Position numbers and translations under genes: made by a program. A stretch of DNA of 33,548 nucleotides. Source: Acetobacter sp. (GTDB lineage: Bacteria; Pseudomonadota; Alphaproteobacteria; RF32; CAG-239). The notes beneath the pieces were generated by a model. The model was not told the origin of the DNA. It saw only the letters and a program-made list of their open reading frames with translations, and searched no databases. Location: NCBI GenBank assembly GCA_023665325.1, contig JAMPED010000001.1:151135-184682 (forward strand). Reading direction: 5' to 3'. Below, one piece after another: positions 7,332 through 15,584 of this stretch; position 1 is the first letter of the stretch, and each line of letters starts with the position of its first letter.

Positions 7332-10193
7332 ATGTTTTTTCGTTATGTGTTACTGTTATCCGTTGGATTAGTTGCGTTGGATGCAAGAGCTGATTTCAAT
7401 GTGGCTGAAAATTCGGCATATAAAGTGGAAACGATTTCTAAAGATGTGTATGATTCTGATACTAGTGGGCGGGTTTTTAAAGATTATACAGTAGATGCTA
7501 ATGGTGCTTTAGAACCGCATTATTATCGGTATGAGTTTAATACAGATAAAGTATATGAAAAAGAGTTAACACTGAGTGGTGAAGGACGTGGCGATGGACA
7601 GGTCGGCGAAGATGGAAAAACTGCAATGGTTGCTCCTGGGTTAGGGATAAAAAATCCAGCCGGTTTGACGATGTATTTGATTGGTCCTGTTTTGTATAAA
7701 GATAGTAAATATGAATATGATTATACAGGTGATGGGGCGAGTGTTATTGTTCAAGGGGGCGTCCTTTATAATGAGGGTGTTATTACGGTAAAAGATGGAG
7801 ATACTTCTAAAGTAGCTTTGGATGCGGATTTTATCGGAAATATGATGAGTACAAATAGTACGGATTCTAGTGCGGTCCATATTGATGGTACAGTTATGGC
7901 AAATAAAGGGCAGATTGGCTTAGTTAAAGGTGATTTTATACAAAATAAAGCTGTTGGTAATAATATTGATGGTGGGGTGGTGTATAATGCTACTGGTGGG
8001 TATATTCAAGGATTTCAAGGTGATTTTATTAGTAATGAGGGGATTGCAACGAATACTCACGGTGGAGCTATTTATAATGCTGGTACAATTGATGATATTT
8101 CAGGAAACTTTATAGCTAATAAAGTAACTGCAGTTACACAGGCGAATGGTGGTGCGATACAGAATAATGGTGATACAGCTCATATTCAGTCTATTGCTGG
8201 AAATTTTGTTGATAATAAAGTAATTAGTGAGTTAGAAGCTTGGGGCGGTGCGATTGATAATGCAGCAGGTGTTATTGATGAAATTTCGGGTGACTTTAAT
8301 AATAATGTTGCGGAGGCTCACGGTGAAGGGGCTTGGGCAATTGGTGGAGCTATTTCAAACCAAGGACAAATTAAAGGGATAAGTGCTGATTTTGTTGGTA
8401 ATAGTGCTCAAGCGGATAGTATTGCATATGGCGGAGCTATTTATCACGATAGTAGTTCTGGGCTTGAAGATGCGTTACAGATTGTTAATTCAAACTTTTA
8501 TAATAATAGTGTTACCGCAGCAGATGAGGCTGTGGGGGGAGCTATTTGGGGAAATTATGTAAAAGTTATTGCTGATGGTCAGAATAGTGAATTTCGTGGT
8601 AATACTGCAAATGGTGAAAGTAATGCTGTTTATATGGAGGGAGATTCGCGGAAGAACGGTGTGCTGGCACTCTCTGCAAAGAATGGCGGAGCTGTCATTT
8701 TTGATGATAATGTTGATGGCTGGCGGTATGATATTGATATTTTAGGTGATGGCAAGGATGGTAGTGAGGTTGTCCTTAATTCGCGAGTTGATAATGTTAG
8801 TAATTTGAGTCTTAAGAACGATTCTGTTATGCATTTAGGAACTGCTGCTGAGGTTAATACAATGAATTATTCCGCAGCAGATGGGGGTGTTTTAAAGTTA
8901 GATGTGCGTGTTGACCGAGAAAATAATAATGTTAATAATGGTGTTATACGTGTTGCGGGTGATATTCAAGGGGAAACAACAGTTATTGTTAATTCTTTGA
9001 ATAGAGAGGAGTTGGATAATCGTAATGATGCATATACAATGTTTATTGAAGCCGCGAATGATAATCCAGAAACGTATTCAAACTTTAAAATTGGGCGCGT
9101 TACTGGTAGTCCGTATATGTGGAAGTCTGTTAAAAATTATAAAGGGGAAGAAGGAGATACTGTTAGTAATTGGTATTTGGCTCTTAAAGACAGATATGAC
9201 GCTGATGATTCAAGCGGTAGCACTGGTGGTGATAATACGGGCGGCGATGATGATGCGAACAAAGAATATGCTCCGGAAGTCGCGGCTTATGTTGCTATGC
9301 AGTCTGCTGCAGTGGAGCAGAATCGGGGTATAAATCGGCAAATTAGTGATGCTCTAAGAGCGAATCGTAATAAAGGGTGCTGCGATAAAAAGTTTTCGCC
9401 AAAACGTCAGGTGTGGTTTGATGCAGATTATACATACGCAGAGATAGATGCTCCAAGTGAAATGGATGCTAAGATTAAAGGTGTGACTGCAGGGTTTGAT
9501 TTGGCCGCAGATACACGGCATCGTTTAGGATTGTTTGGTTCATATCGTCAAGGGGATTATGATTTGACTGGTAAGGGAGATTATCGCTCTACTTTGGGAT
9601 CAAAAATGGATATTGATAGCTATTTGGGAGGCTTGTATTATTCATATGGCGGAAGAAATTGGGCAGCGTTGGCAACAGTTTTTGCTGGTAAGCAGGATAT
9701 TAATGTTAATACAGATGATCGGTTGGCAAAAGCTGATACCTCAGCTTTGCAATATGGTGCAGGTTTGGAAGTGGCACGTAAATTTTATTTACCATACGCG
9801 TGGATTATTGAGCCAAGTTTAGGTTTGTATTATACGGCGTTGGATATGGATGGTTTTTCTGATAATGTGGGTAAAACGGTTGATTTTGATTTGATGCATT
9901 ATGTGGAAGCAGAGTTAGGGTTACGTTTTGAACATTTGTTTTGTTGGGATGGTTGGACCAGTAAGGTTTATGCAAAACCGTCAGTTATTCAAACATACGC
10001 AAATGGTGGAAAAACAAAAATTACAGGTTTGAAACAGGCAGATACATATAAAAATCAGACTTTGGGTAAGATGGAGATTGGTGCGAAGTTTGGTTTGACG
10101 CCGGCTCTTTCAGCATATACTTCGGCAAATTATACCTTTGGAACTGAATATCAGGCATATGGAGTGGATGCAGGGCTTACATACGCTTGGTAG
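7332..10193 (+). CDS. Autotransporter (type Va) with beta-helical passenger
   Basis: This 953-aa protein has a signal peptide (residues 1-20, cleavage after ALDARA). The long passenger (about 21-620) contains at least six degenerate repeats anchored on GGAI[YQDSW] followed by N-x-G...I-x-G-x-F-x-x-N-x-[AV]. This is the pattern of a right-handed parallel beta-helix. A Gly/Asp/Ser/Thr linker follows (about 625-645), then a helical segment and a 12-stranded-type autotransporter barrel (about 690-953) ending in an aromatic residue (Trp). It is expected to insert in the outer membrane and display or release the passenger. No protease triad is obvious, so adhesion or surface coating is a more likely role than proteolysis. 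Adjacent cysteines (CC) just before the barrel are unusual. The start has AGAGG six bases upstream. It ends convergently against nusG at a shared terminator. Confidence 0.9.
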   Translation: MFFRYVLLLSVGLVALDARADFNVAENSAYKVETISKDVYDSDTSGRVFKDYTVDANGALEPHYYRYEFNTDKVYEKELTLSGEGRGDGQVGEDGKTAMVAPGLGIKNPAGLTMYLIGPVLYKDSKYEYDYTGDGASVIVQGGVLYNEGVITVKDGDTSKVALDADFIGNMMSTNSTDSSAVHIDGTVMANKGQIGLVKGDFIQNKAVGNNIDGGVVYNATGGYIQGFQGDFISNEGIATNTHGGAIYNAGTIDDISGNFIANKVTAVTQANGGAIQNNGDTAHIQSIAGNFVDNKVISELEAWGGAIDNAAGVIDEISGDFNNNVAEAHGEGAWAIGGAISNQGQIKGISADFVGNSAQADSIAYGGAIYHDSSSGLEDALQIVNSNFYNNSVTAADEAVGGAIWGNYVKVIADGQNSEFRGNTANGESNAVYMEGDSRKNGVLALSAKNGGAVIFDDNVDGWRYDIDILGDGKDGSEVVLNSRVDNVSNLSLKNDSVMHLGTAAEVNTMNYSAADGGVLKLDVRVDRENNNVNNGVIRVAGDIQGETTVIVNSLNREELDNRNDAYTMFIEAANDNPETYSNFKIGRVTGSPYMWKSVKNYKGEEGDTVSNWYLALKDRYDADDSSGSTGGDNTGGDDDANKEYAPEVAAYVAMQSAAVEQNRGINRQISDALRANRNKGCCDKKFSPKRQVWFDADYTYAEIDAPSEMDAKIKGVTAGFDLAADTRHRLGLFGSYRQGDYDLTGKGDYRSTLGSKMDIDSYLGGLYYSYGGRNWAALATVFAGKQDINVNTDDRLAKADTSALQYGAGLEVARKFYLPYAWIIEPSLGLYYTALDMDGFSDNVGKTVDFDLMHYVEAELGLRFEHLFCWDGWTSKVYAKPSVIQTYANGGKTKITGLKQADTYKNQTLGKMEIGAKFGLTPALSAYTSANYTFGTEYQAYGVDAGLTYAW

Positions 10194-10207
10194 GATTGTT
10201 GAGTACG

Positions 10208-10240
10208 AAAAAAACCTCCGATGAAAATCGGAGGTTTTTA
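10208..10240. terminator. Bidirectional terminator between autotransporter gene and nusG
   Basis: AAAACCTCCGAT pairs with ATCGGAGGTTTT around a GAAA tetraloop, with A and T runs on the outer flanks. It serves both convergent genes. Confidence 0.92.
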
Positions 10241-10252
10241 ATTGTATTATAA

Positions 10253-10786
10253 CTAAGCTATTTTTTCAACTTGGTTAAATTCTAATTCTACAGGTGTATA
10301 ACGCCCAAAGATGGAAACAGATACTTTCAAACGTGTTTTTTCATTATCTACTTCTTCGACGATTCCAACGAAAGAAGCGAAAGGACCATCGGTTACACGA
10401 ATTTGTTCACCTACCTCAAAGTAAATTTGAGTTTGTGGACGTTCAATTCCTTCTTCAATTTGTGCCATAATGCGCTTAACTTCTCTTTCACTAATGGCTT
10501 GAGGTTTGTTATGGCTGCCAAGGAAACCACTTACGCGAGGTGTATCTTTAACGATGTGCCAAGTATCATCGCTCATTTCCATTTTAACTAAGATGTATCC
10601 AGGGAAAAACTTATGTTCTGCGTTTACTTTAGCGCCTTTTCTTACTTCAACAACTTGTTCAGTTGGAACGAGAACTTCTAAAATACGGTCATCCATTTTT
10701 TTCAAAACGGCTTGTTCACGAATGGACTCGGCAACTTTTTTTTCCGAACCGGAATATACATTAACGACATACCAACGCGCTGTCAT
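10253..10786 (-). CDS. nusG: Transcription termination/antitermination factor NusG
   Basis: This 177-aa protein has an NGN domain (about 1-115; WYVVNVYSGSEKKVAESI, then FPGYILVKMEM and VSGFLG) and a C-terminal KOW domain (about 124-177; VGEQIRVTDGPFASFVGIVEEV). It binds the RNA polymerase clamp and couples transcription to Rho and to the ribosome. It lies 10 bases after the secE stop. In most proteobacteria nusG leads into rplK-rplA, but here it ends at a terminator. Confidence 0.97.
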   Translation of the reverse strand: MTARWYVVNVYSGSEKKVAESIREQAVLKKMDDRILEVLVPTEQVVEVRKGAKVNAEHKFFPGYILVKMEMSDDTWHIVKDTPRVSGFLGSHNKPQAISEREVKRIMAQIEEGIERPQTQIYFEVGEQIRVTDGPFASFVGIVEEVDNEKTRLKVSVSIFGRYTPVELEFNQVEKIA

Positions 10787-10796
10787 CGGTTAACTC

Positions 10797-10988
10797 CTAA
10801 TATTGAAAGATTAAACGGACAATATATGCAAAAAACATATCTACTAAAAAGAAAAACGTTGAAGCGATTGCAACAATAACCAACACCATAATTGTTGCGC
10901 GCATTACTTCCTTTTTAGAAGGCCACGTAACTTTTTTTACTTCTTGTTTTACTTGTCTTAAAAACTGTATCGGACTTGTTTTTCCCAT
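10797..10988 (-). CDS. secE: Preprotein translocase subunit SecE
   Basis: This short 63-aa form has the conserved cytoplasmic amphipathic helix (FLRQVKQEVKKVTWPSKKEV, about 8-27) and one membrane span (about 32-52), as in minimal alphaproteobacterial SecE. It is the essential clamp subunit of the SecYEG channel. The ATG at 10988 (MGKTSP) gives the usual length. A TTG 16 codons upstream is in frame but adds an atypical leader. No strong ribosome-binding site is visible. It has its own promoter (11085-11113) and is followed by nusG. Confidence 0.95.
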   Translation of the reverse strand: MGKTSPIQFLRQVKQEVKKVTWPSKKEVMRATIMVLVIVAIASTFFFLVDMFFAYIVRLIFQY

Positions 10989-11084
10989 AGCTGTACCATT
11001 CAAAATATTGATAAACTTGCAGAATACACCTAGCAATGCGCAAAATGCTATAAAGAGCTTAGTGTATTCTAATCTATTATCGCC

Positions 11085-11113
11085 AACATATTAAATAATT
11101 TTTTAGATGTCAA
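11085..11113 (-). promoter_or_regulatory. Predicted secE-nusG promoter
   Basis: On the minus strand TTGACA (11108-11113) and TATGTT (11085-11090) are separated by exactly 17 bases. This is a strong vegetative promoter between the acetyltransferase stop and secE. Confidence 0.7.
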
Positions 11114-11155
11114 TAATATATTTCTGCTTTGCTCAAATAATGTGAAAGAGGGAGA

Positions 11156-11716
11156 TTATGGGATAAGTTGGCGGATAACTTTACAAGGGTTGCCGACTGC
11201 CAGAGTGTTAGGTGGAATGTCTTTTACAACAACGCTTCCGGCTCCGATTGTACAGTTATCCCCGATTGTGACGCCGGGTAAAACGATTACATTTGCACCA
11301 AACCAAACGTTATTGCCGACTTTAATTGGTTTAGCGTATTCTAACCCTTGGTTTCGTTGGGTAATATCTAAAGGATGACCGGCAGTATAAAATCCACAGT
11401 TTGGTGCAATAAACACATTATCGCCAAAAGTTACTTTTGCGCCATCTAAAATGACAAGATTGTGGTTAGAGTAAAAGTTTTCTCCCAGTTCAATATTGTA
11501 ACCATAATCACACCAGAAGGAGGGTTCAATTGTAAAGTTTTTCTTTGTTGAACCTATAATTTTTTTTAGAATTTCACGACGCTTTTTGAATTCATCATAA
11601 GGTGTGTTATTAAATTGGAAGCAAAGATTTTTGCAGCGATTTCTTTCTGTAATTAAGTTTTTATCGTAGTTTGCATCGTATAGCTCACCTTTTAGCATTT
11701 TTTCTTTTTCGGTCAT
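11156..11716 (-). CDS. Maltose/galactoside O-acetyltransferase family protein
   Basis: This 186-aa protein belongs to the left-handed beta-helix (hexapeptide) acetyltransferases. The N-terminal helical domain has the Maa/LacA start (EKMLKGELYDANYDKNLI...RNRCKNLCFQFN). The hexapeptide coils follow, with YGYNIELGENFYSNHN, IAPNCGFYTAGHPLD (catalytic His at about 115) and GNNVWFGANVIVLPGVTIG. The C-terminal coil ends AVGNPCKVIR. Enzymes of this group move acetyl from acetyl-CoA to a sugar hydroxyl in the cytoplasm. The actual acceptor sugar is unknown; surface-glycan decoration is possible. Ribosome-binding site is weak (GAGAGA). It lies between tRNA-Trp and secE, where no gene is usual, which suggests it was inserted there. 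Confidence 0.88.
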   Translation of the reverse strand: MTEKEKMLKGELYDANYDKNLITERNRCKNLCFQFNNTPYDEFKKRREILKKIIGSTKKNFTIEPSFWCDYGYNIELGENFYSNHNLVILDGAKVTFGDNVFIAPNCGFYTAGHPLDITQRNQGLEYAKPIKVGNNVWFGANVIVLPGVTIGDNCTIGAGSVVVKDIPPNTLAVGNPCKVIRQLIP

Positions 11717-11804
11717 TGTTGTCTCTCTCGTTGTTGTGTGCTTCAGTCTAATTGTATCTTATTAAAATTTTGTAAAATGTTTTTTTTATATTGAATTTTG
11801 TTTT

Positions 11805-11834
11805 ATAAAAAAAAGTCCGTATTGAACGGACTTT
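11805..11834 (-). terminator. Intrinsic terminator, minus strand
   Basis: AAAGTCCGT (11812-11820) pairs with ACGGACTTT (11826-11834) around a five-base loop. On the minus strand it runs into T8. It would end transcripts coming from the 92-aa membrane gene. Confidence 0.8.
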
Positions 11835-11952
11835 GGAATGGCAGGGGATATAGGATAGTATGCGAGCGAATTGCTGTTACCTCAACATCCAAATCAAAAC
11901 GAAATACCAAACGAATAGGTGCGAAAAATATTTATTTTTGCATCCTTAAACG

Positions 11953-12231
11953 TTATACAATAAAATACAACACAATAGCTAAAATAATCGCCAGCCATAT
12001 CCAACTTTGAAACATCCTGTATAGTCCTTGCGTTGGATATCCTGTTTCCCATTCATCACAAACGAACTCTTGGCAACCGTTCTCATAGAATATATCATTC
12101 CAAAGAAGAACGCCTAAAGCACAAAGGGAATACTTCCAGTGAACGAGCAGCAACAAAGCAGCTATGGCAAAAACGAACCAAAAAATAAGCTTGTAAATCA
12201 GTTTCGCAGATTTTTTTTCCATAAAATACAT
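11953..12231 (-). CDS. Small membrane protein, two helices, function unknown
   Basis: The 92-aa product has a basic start, a membrane span at about residues 13-30, and a second span at about 73-91. Between them is a short segment containing two cysteines (ENGCQEFVCDEWE) that probably faces one side of the membrane. No family is recognised. Two ATG codons (12231 and 12222) are possible and neither has a clear ribosome-binding site, which lowers confidence. A TTGCAA-type promoter (12268-12295) lies just upstream, and a terminator lies 120 bases past the stop. Confidence 0.5.
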   Translation of the reverse strand: MYFMEKKSAKLIYKLIFWFVFAIAALLLLVHWKYSLCALGVLLWNDIFYENGCQEFVCDEWETGYPTQGLYRMFQSWIWLAIILAIVLYFIV

Positions 12232-12267
12232 TTTATCAGTTACACAATAATTTTATTTGATGATTTA

Positions 12268-12295
12268 TACATAACACTTTTCTATTAAATTGCAA
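12268..12295 (-). promoter_or_regulatory. Predicted promoter for the 92-aa membrane gene
   Basis: On the minus strand TTGCAA (12290-12295) is followed after 16 bases by TATGTA (12268-12273). An overlapping TATAAA gives a 20-base spacing. Confidence 0.4.
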
Positions 12296-12581
12296 ATAAA
12301 TTATTCTTAATGATTTTGCTGCTTATTCTAAACTTCTAAAACTGTCCCCAAAACAAAATATGATTTTAGTGGCTTAACTATTTGTAAAACAAAAATTTTA
12401 TTTTGTGTGGTCCGTGTAACTAGCGGGAAATGGTGTGATGGCGGCATCTTACACGGACTCGGTTAAGTTGTTGATTTATAAAGAAAAAGATGTTTTTGAA
12501 CGTTTTTGTCTTGATTGGTCGGGGCGGTAAGATTGACCTTCGGCGTATACGCCTCGGTCGCACCTCGCAGTTTCTTATAAG
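12296..12581. other. Gene-poor interval with a GC-rich patch and inverted repeats
   Basis: No convincing gene is seen in these 286 bases. The interval holds inverted arms GTCCGTGTAA (12410-12419) and TTACACGGAC (12449-12458) around a 29-base loop. It also holds a markedly GC-rich patch (about 12517-12570) containing the perfect palindrome GGCGTATACGCC (12542-12553). A 30-codon plus-strand frame at 12438-12530 could be chance or a gene fragment. A non-coding RNA or a decayed gene are both possible. Confidence 0.4.
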
Positions 12582-12616
12582 CAATAAAAAAACCACCATA
12601 AAGGTGGCTTTTTTAT
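12582..12616. terminator. Terminator next to the tRNA-Trp 3' end
   Basis: AAACCACC and GGTGGCTTT form a hairpin flanked by A7 and T6 runs. On the minus strand it ends the tRNA-Trp transcript within a few bases of the CCA end. It is symmetric enough to act in both directions. Confidence 0.85.
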
Positions 12617-12619
12617 TAC

Positions 12620-12695
12620 TGGCAGGGGCAGTAAGATTCGAACTCACGACACTCGGTTTTGGAGACCGATGCTCTACCAACTGAGCTATACCCCT
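12620..12695 (-). tRNA. trnW: tRNA-Trp (anticodon CCA)
   Basis: This is a complete 76-nt cloverleaf on the minus strand. The acceptor stem is AGGGGTA/TGCCCCT with one G-U pair, followed by G73 and an encoded CCA (12620-12622). The D arm (TAGCTCAGTTGGTAGAGC) and TpsiC arm (GTTCGAAT) are standard. The anticodon loop CTCCAAA on stem TCGGT/ACCGA gives anticodon CCA. A promoter lies upstream (12709-12737) and a terminator directly downstream. Confidence 0.97.
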
Positions 12696-12708
12696 ATTTG
12701 CTTTTAAC

Positions 12709-12737
12709 TTGATACACTTTCAAAAATAATAAATCAA
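12709..12737 (-). promoter_or_regulatory. Predicted tRNA-Trp promoter
   Basis: On the minus strand TTGATT (12732-12737) and TATCAA (12709-12714) are 17 bases apart, ending 13 bp before the mature tRNA 5' end. Confidence 0.5.
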
Positions 12738-12771
12738 GCTTTTTTTGTAGTTGTTGAAAATAAACTTTGCA

Positions 12772-13116
12772 TTAATTTTTTCTGAGTTCTGCGGCTGTAT
12801 TCCACATCTTTTCTAAATTATAAAAGTCGCGTACTTCTGGGCAGAAAATATGTACGATAACATCAAAGGCATCAATTAGAACCCAGTTGGCTTTTTCCTC
12901 ACCCTCAGAGGTTGTATTGTAACCATTTTGTTTGAGGGTGTATTTGAGCTTATCAGCTAAAGCTGCAACGTGGCGATTGGAGGTACCACTTGCGATGACC
13001 ATAAAATTGGCGATTGAGGTTTTGCCTTTAAGGTCAATCGTTACAATATTATCGGCTTTGTTGTCATCAAGCGTTTTTTCAATCAGTTTAAGTAATGTAT
13101 TATCTGTTGTACTCAT
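12772..13116 (-). CDS. rsfS: Ribosomal silencing factor RsfS (Iojap family)
   Basis: The 114-aa product shows the YbeB/Iojap core: DIVTIDLKGKTS-like strand, FMVIASGTSNRHVAALADKL, EGEEKANWVLIDAFDVIVHIF and FYNLEKMW. Length is typical. RsfS binds uL14 on the large subunit and blocks subunit joining when nutrients are low. GAGGAG stands ten bases before the ATG. It lies 15 bases after obgE, so the two ribosome-related genes are probably co-transcribed. Confidence 0.95.
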   Translation of the reverse strand: MSTTDNTLLKLIEKTLDDNKADNIVTIDLKGKTSIANFMVIASGTSNRHVAALADKLKYTLKQNGYNTTSEGEEKANWVLIDAFDVIVHIFCPEVRDFYNLEKMWNTAAELRKN

Positions 13117-13131
13117 TATATACTCCTCAAA

Positions 13132-14217
<1,086 letters not shown>

Positions 14218-14261
14218 TCAAATTAGTTGAGTAGGGGATATGTATCCTGTTTTTTTGAAAA

Positions 14262-14292
14262 ATAAAGGGGATGTCTGGCACCCCCTTTTTAT
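14262..14292 (-). terminator. Hairpin between rpmA and obgE
   Basis: AAAGGGG (14264-14270) pairs with CCCCTTT (14282-14288), with AT-rich flanks on both sides. On the minus strand it is followed by TATTTTT. It may be a partial terminator that lowers obgE expression relative to the two ribosomal proteins. Confidence 0.65.
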
Positions 14293-14309
14293 TTTTTGCG
14301 TGAGTGGAA

Positions 14310-14567
14310 TTATTCTGCAGGAACAACAGAAACGTATGTTCTGTCATTAGCTTTAGTTTTAAATTCTACTTTACCTTCTGCGGTTGCAAAAATAGTGTGA
14401 TCTTTACCCATACCAACATTCTCACCTGGATGGAATTTTGTTCCACGTTGGCGAATAATGATGTTTCCGGAAATTACAGATTCACCGCCGAATTTTTTAA
14501 CACCTAAACGACGTCCGATAGAATCACGTCCGTTTGATGAGCTACCGCCTGATTTCTTATGTGCCAT
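14310..14567 (-). CDS. rpmA: 50S ribosomal protein bL27
   Basis: The 85-aa product has the full bL27 signature: [16 protein letters not shown] at the N-terminus, [22 protein letters not shown], and GKVEFKT near the end. The N-terminal tail reaches the peptidyl-transferase centre. There is no Firmicutes-type leader to be cleaved. It lies 20 bases after rplU in the same operon. Confidence 0.97.
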   Translation of the reverse strand: MAHKKSGGSSSNGRDSIGRRLGVKKFGGESVISGNIIIRQRGTKFHPGENVGMGKDHTIFATAEGKVEFKTKANDRTYVSVVPAE

Positions 14568-14587
14568 TTCAAAAAACTCCTAGTTAA

Positions 14588-14887
14588 TTATTTACACAAA
14601 TCGGTAATTTTTACGATTGTGATGTTTTGTCTGTGACCGTTTTTGCGACGGTAGTTTTGTCTTCTTTTCTTTTTGAAAACGATAACTTTTGCGTCTTTAG
14701 CTTGTTTAACAATAGTTGCTTTTACGCTAGCGCCGGCAACAAAAGGAGTGCCAACGGTTTCATCCATTGCTAAAACTTCATTAAAAATTACTTCACTTCC
14801 GGCGTCTCCTGCAATCTTTTCGATTTTGATAACGTCATTGGACGCTACTTTGTATTGCTTACCGCCTGTTTTAATTACTGCATACAT
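14588..14887 (-). CDS. rplU: 50S ribosomal protein bL21
   Basis: This 99-aa protein starts MYAVIKTGGKQYKV and contains VIVFKKKRRQNYRRKNGHRQ followed by T-x-V-K-I, diagnostic for bL21. It is the first gene of the rplU-rpmA-obgE-rsfS set. AGGTG lies seven bases before the ATG, and a strong promoter stands 45 bp upstream. Confidence 0.97.
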   Translation of the reverse strand: MYAVIKTGGKQYKVASNDVIKIEKIAGDAGSEVIFNEVLAMDETVGTPFVAGASVKATIVKQAKDAKVIVFKKKRRQNYRRKNGHRQNITIVKITDLCK

Positions 14888-14931
14888 TTTAATTCACCTG
14901 TTTTGTAGATTTAAACATAACTTTTTTGTGC

Positions 14932-14959
14932 ACTATACATAACTTTTTTAATGAGTCAA
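14932..14959 (-). promoter_or_regulatory. Predicted rplU operon promoter
   Basis: On the minus strand TTGACT (14954-14959) is followed after 16 bases by TATAGT (14932-14937). It lies between the nuclease stop and rplU. Confidence 0.7.
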
Positions 14960-14983
14960 TAAGAATCTGATGTAAATTTAAAT

Positions 14984-15517
14984 TTATTTGCGTTTTTGTT
15001 CTTCTTGTAGGCGCCGAAATAGACGCGGATGCATAAATTTTCCATTCCATATCCCGCGTTTTTGAACTTTTGCTTCTTGTTGTTCGTTTGTATAACTGTT
15101 GTCAAGGTAAGTAATGGCGTGACCAGAGCGTACCATTTCAGCATTGATATTTGTATTATTGCTGTAACAGGTGCATAAATCTCGATTGTATTTATCTTTT
15201 TGATGAATTTTGCATCTTACAATGTTATTTGCTATTAAATTTTGTAGATAATGGAGGGATTCTTTGCCGCAAGGATATGTTTTCTGTTGTTTGTTTTTGC
15301 ATTTTTGGTGATATTCTGGTGCATCTATTCCGATTAGGCGAATGCGGTGGGGACCGATTTCCAGACTGTCACCATCAACGACTTTCAGTGGTGTTATCGG
15401 AGAGGAGACGATTTCATTTGCTGTATTTGTTTCTTCAGAACAAAATGATGGTAAAGCTAAGATTGTAAAAAATATTATGCTGTATGGTGTGTATATGTGC
15501 GACAATTTTCTTCCCAT
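14984..15517 (-). CDS. Secreted or membrane-tethered thermonuclease-family protein
   Basis: This 177-aa protein has a hydrophobic N-terminal segment (about 12-28, with a Cys soon after) and a staphylococcal-nuclease fold. VVDGDSLEIG...RIRLIGIDAPE carries the calcium-binding Asp and catalytic Arg region. KDKYNRDLC supplies the second active-site Arg region, and MVRSGHA and AKVQKRGIW are standard. It should cleave DNA or RNA in the periplasm or outside the cell. Four Cys residues in the enzyme domain may form disulfides. The ribosome-binding site before the ATG is weak. It is divergent from the lipoprotein gene at 15585 and separate from the rplU operon, which has its own promoter. Confidence 0.85.
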   Translation of the reverse strand: MGRKLSHIYTPYSIIFFTILALPSFCSEETNTANEIVSSPITPLKVVDGDSLEIGPHRIRLIGIDAPEYHQKCKNKQQKTYPCGKESLHYLQNLIANNIVRCKIHQKDKYNRDLCTCYSNNTNINAEMVRSGHAITYLDNSYTNEQQEAKVQKRGIWNGKFMHPRLFRRLQEEQKRK

Positions 15518-15584
15518 TGGCAGACTTTCAATATATTTTTATTTTAATAGTATATACTTACAATTTTATTAAGGGTTGGTTAGC

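Noticed and set aside
7641..9822. Several open frames on both strands within the autotransporter gene
   Set aside because: They are shadows of a long gene with biased composition and carry no ribosome-binding sites or recognisable domains.
11798..12010. A 70-codon plus-strand frame
   Set aside because: It starts within a terminator hairpin, is antisense to the 92-aa membrane gene at its end, and has no ribosome-binding site.
12420..12680. An 86-codon minus-strand frame, and a matching plus-strand frame at 12490-12684
   Set aside because: Both run through the tRNA-Trp gene and its terminator, and neither has a ribosome-binding site; they are artefacts of the tRNA sequence.
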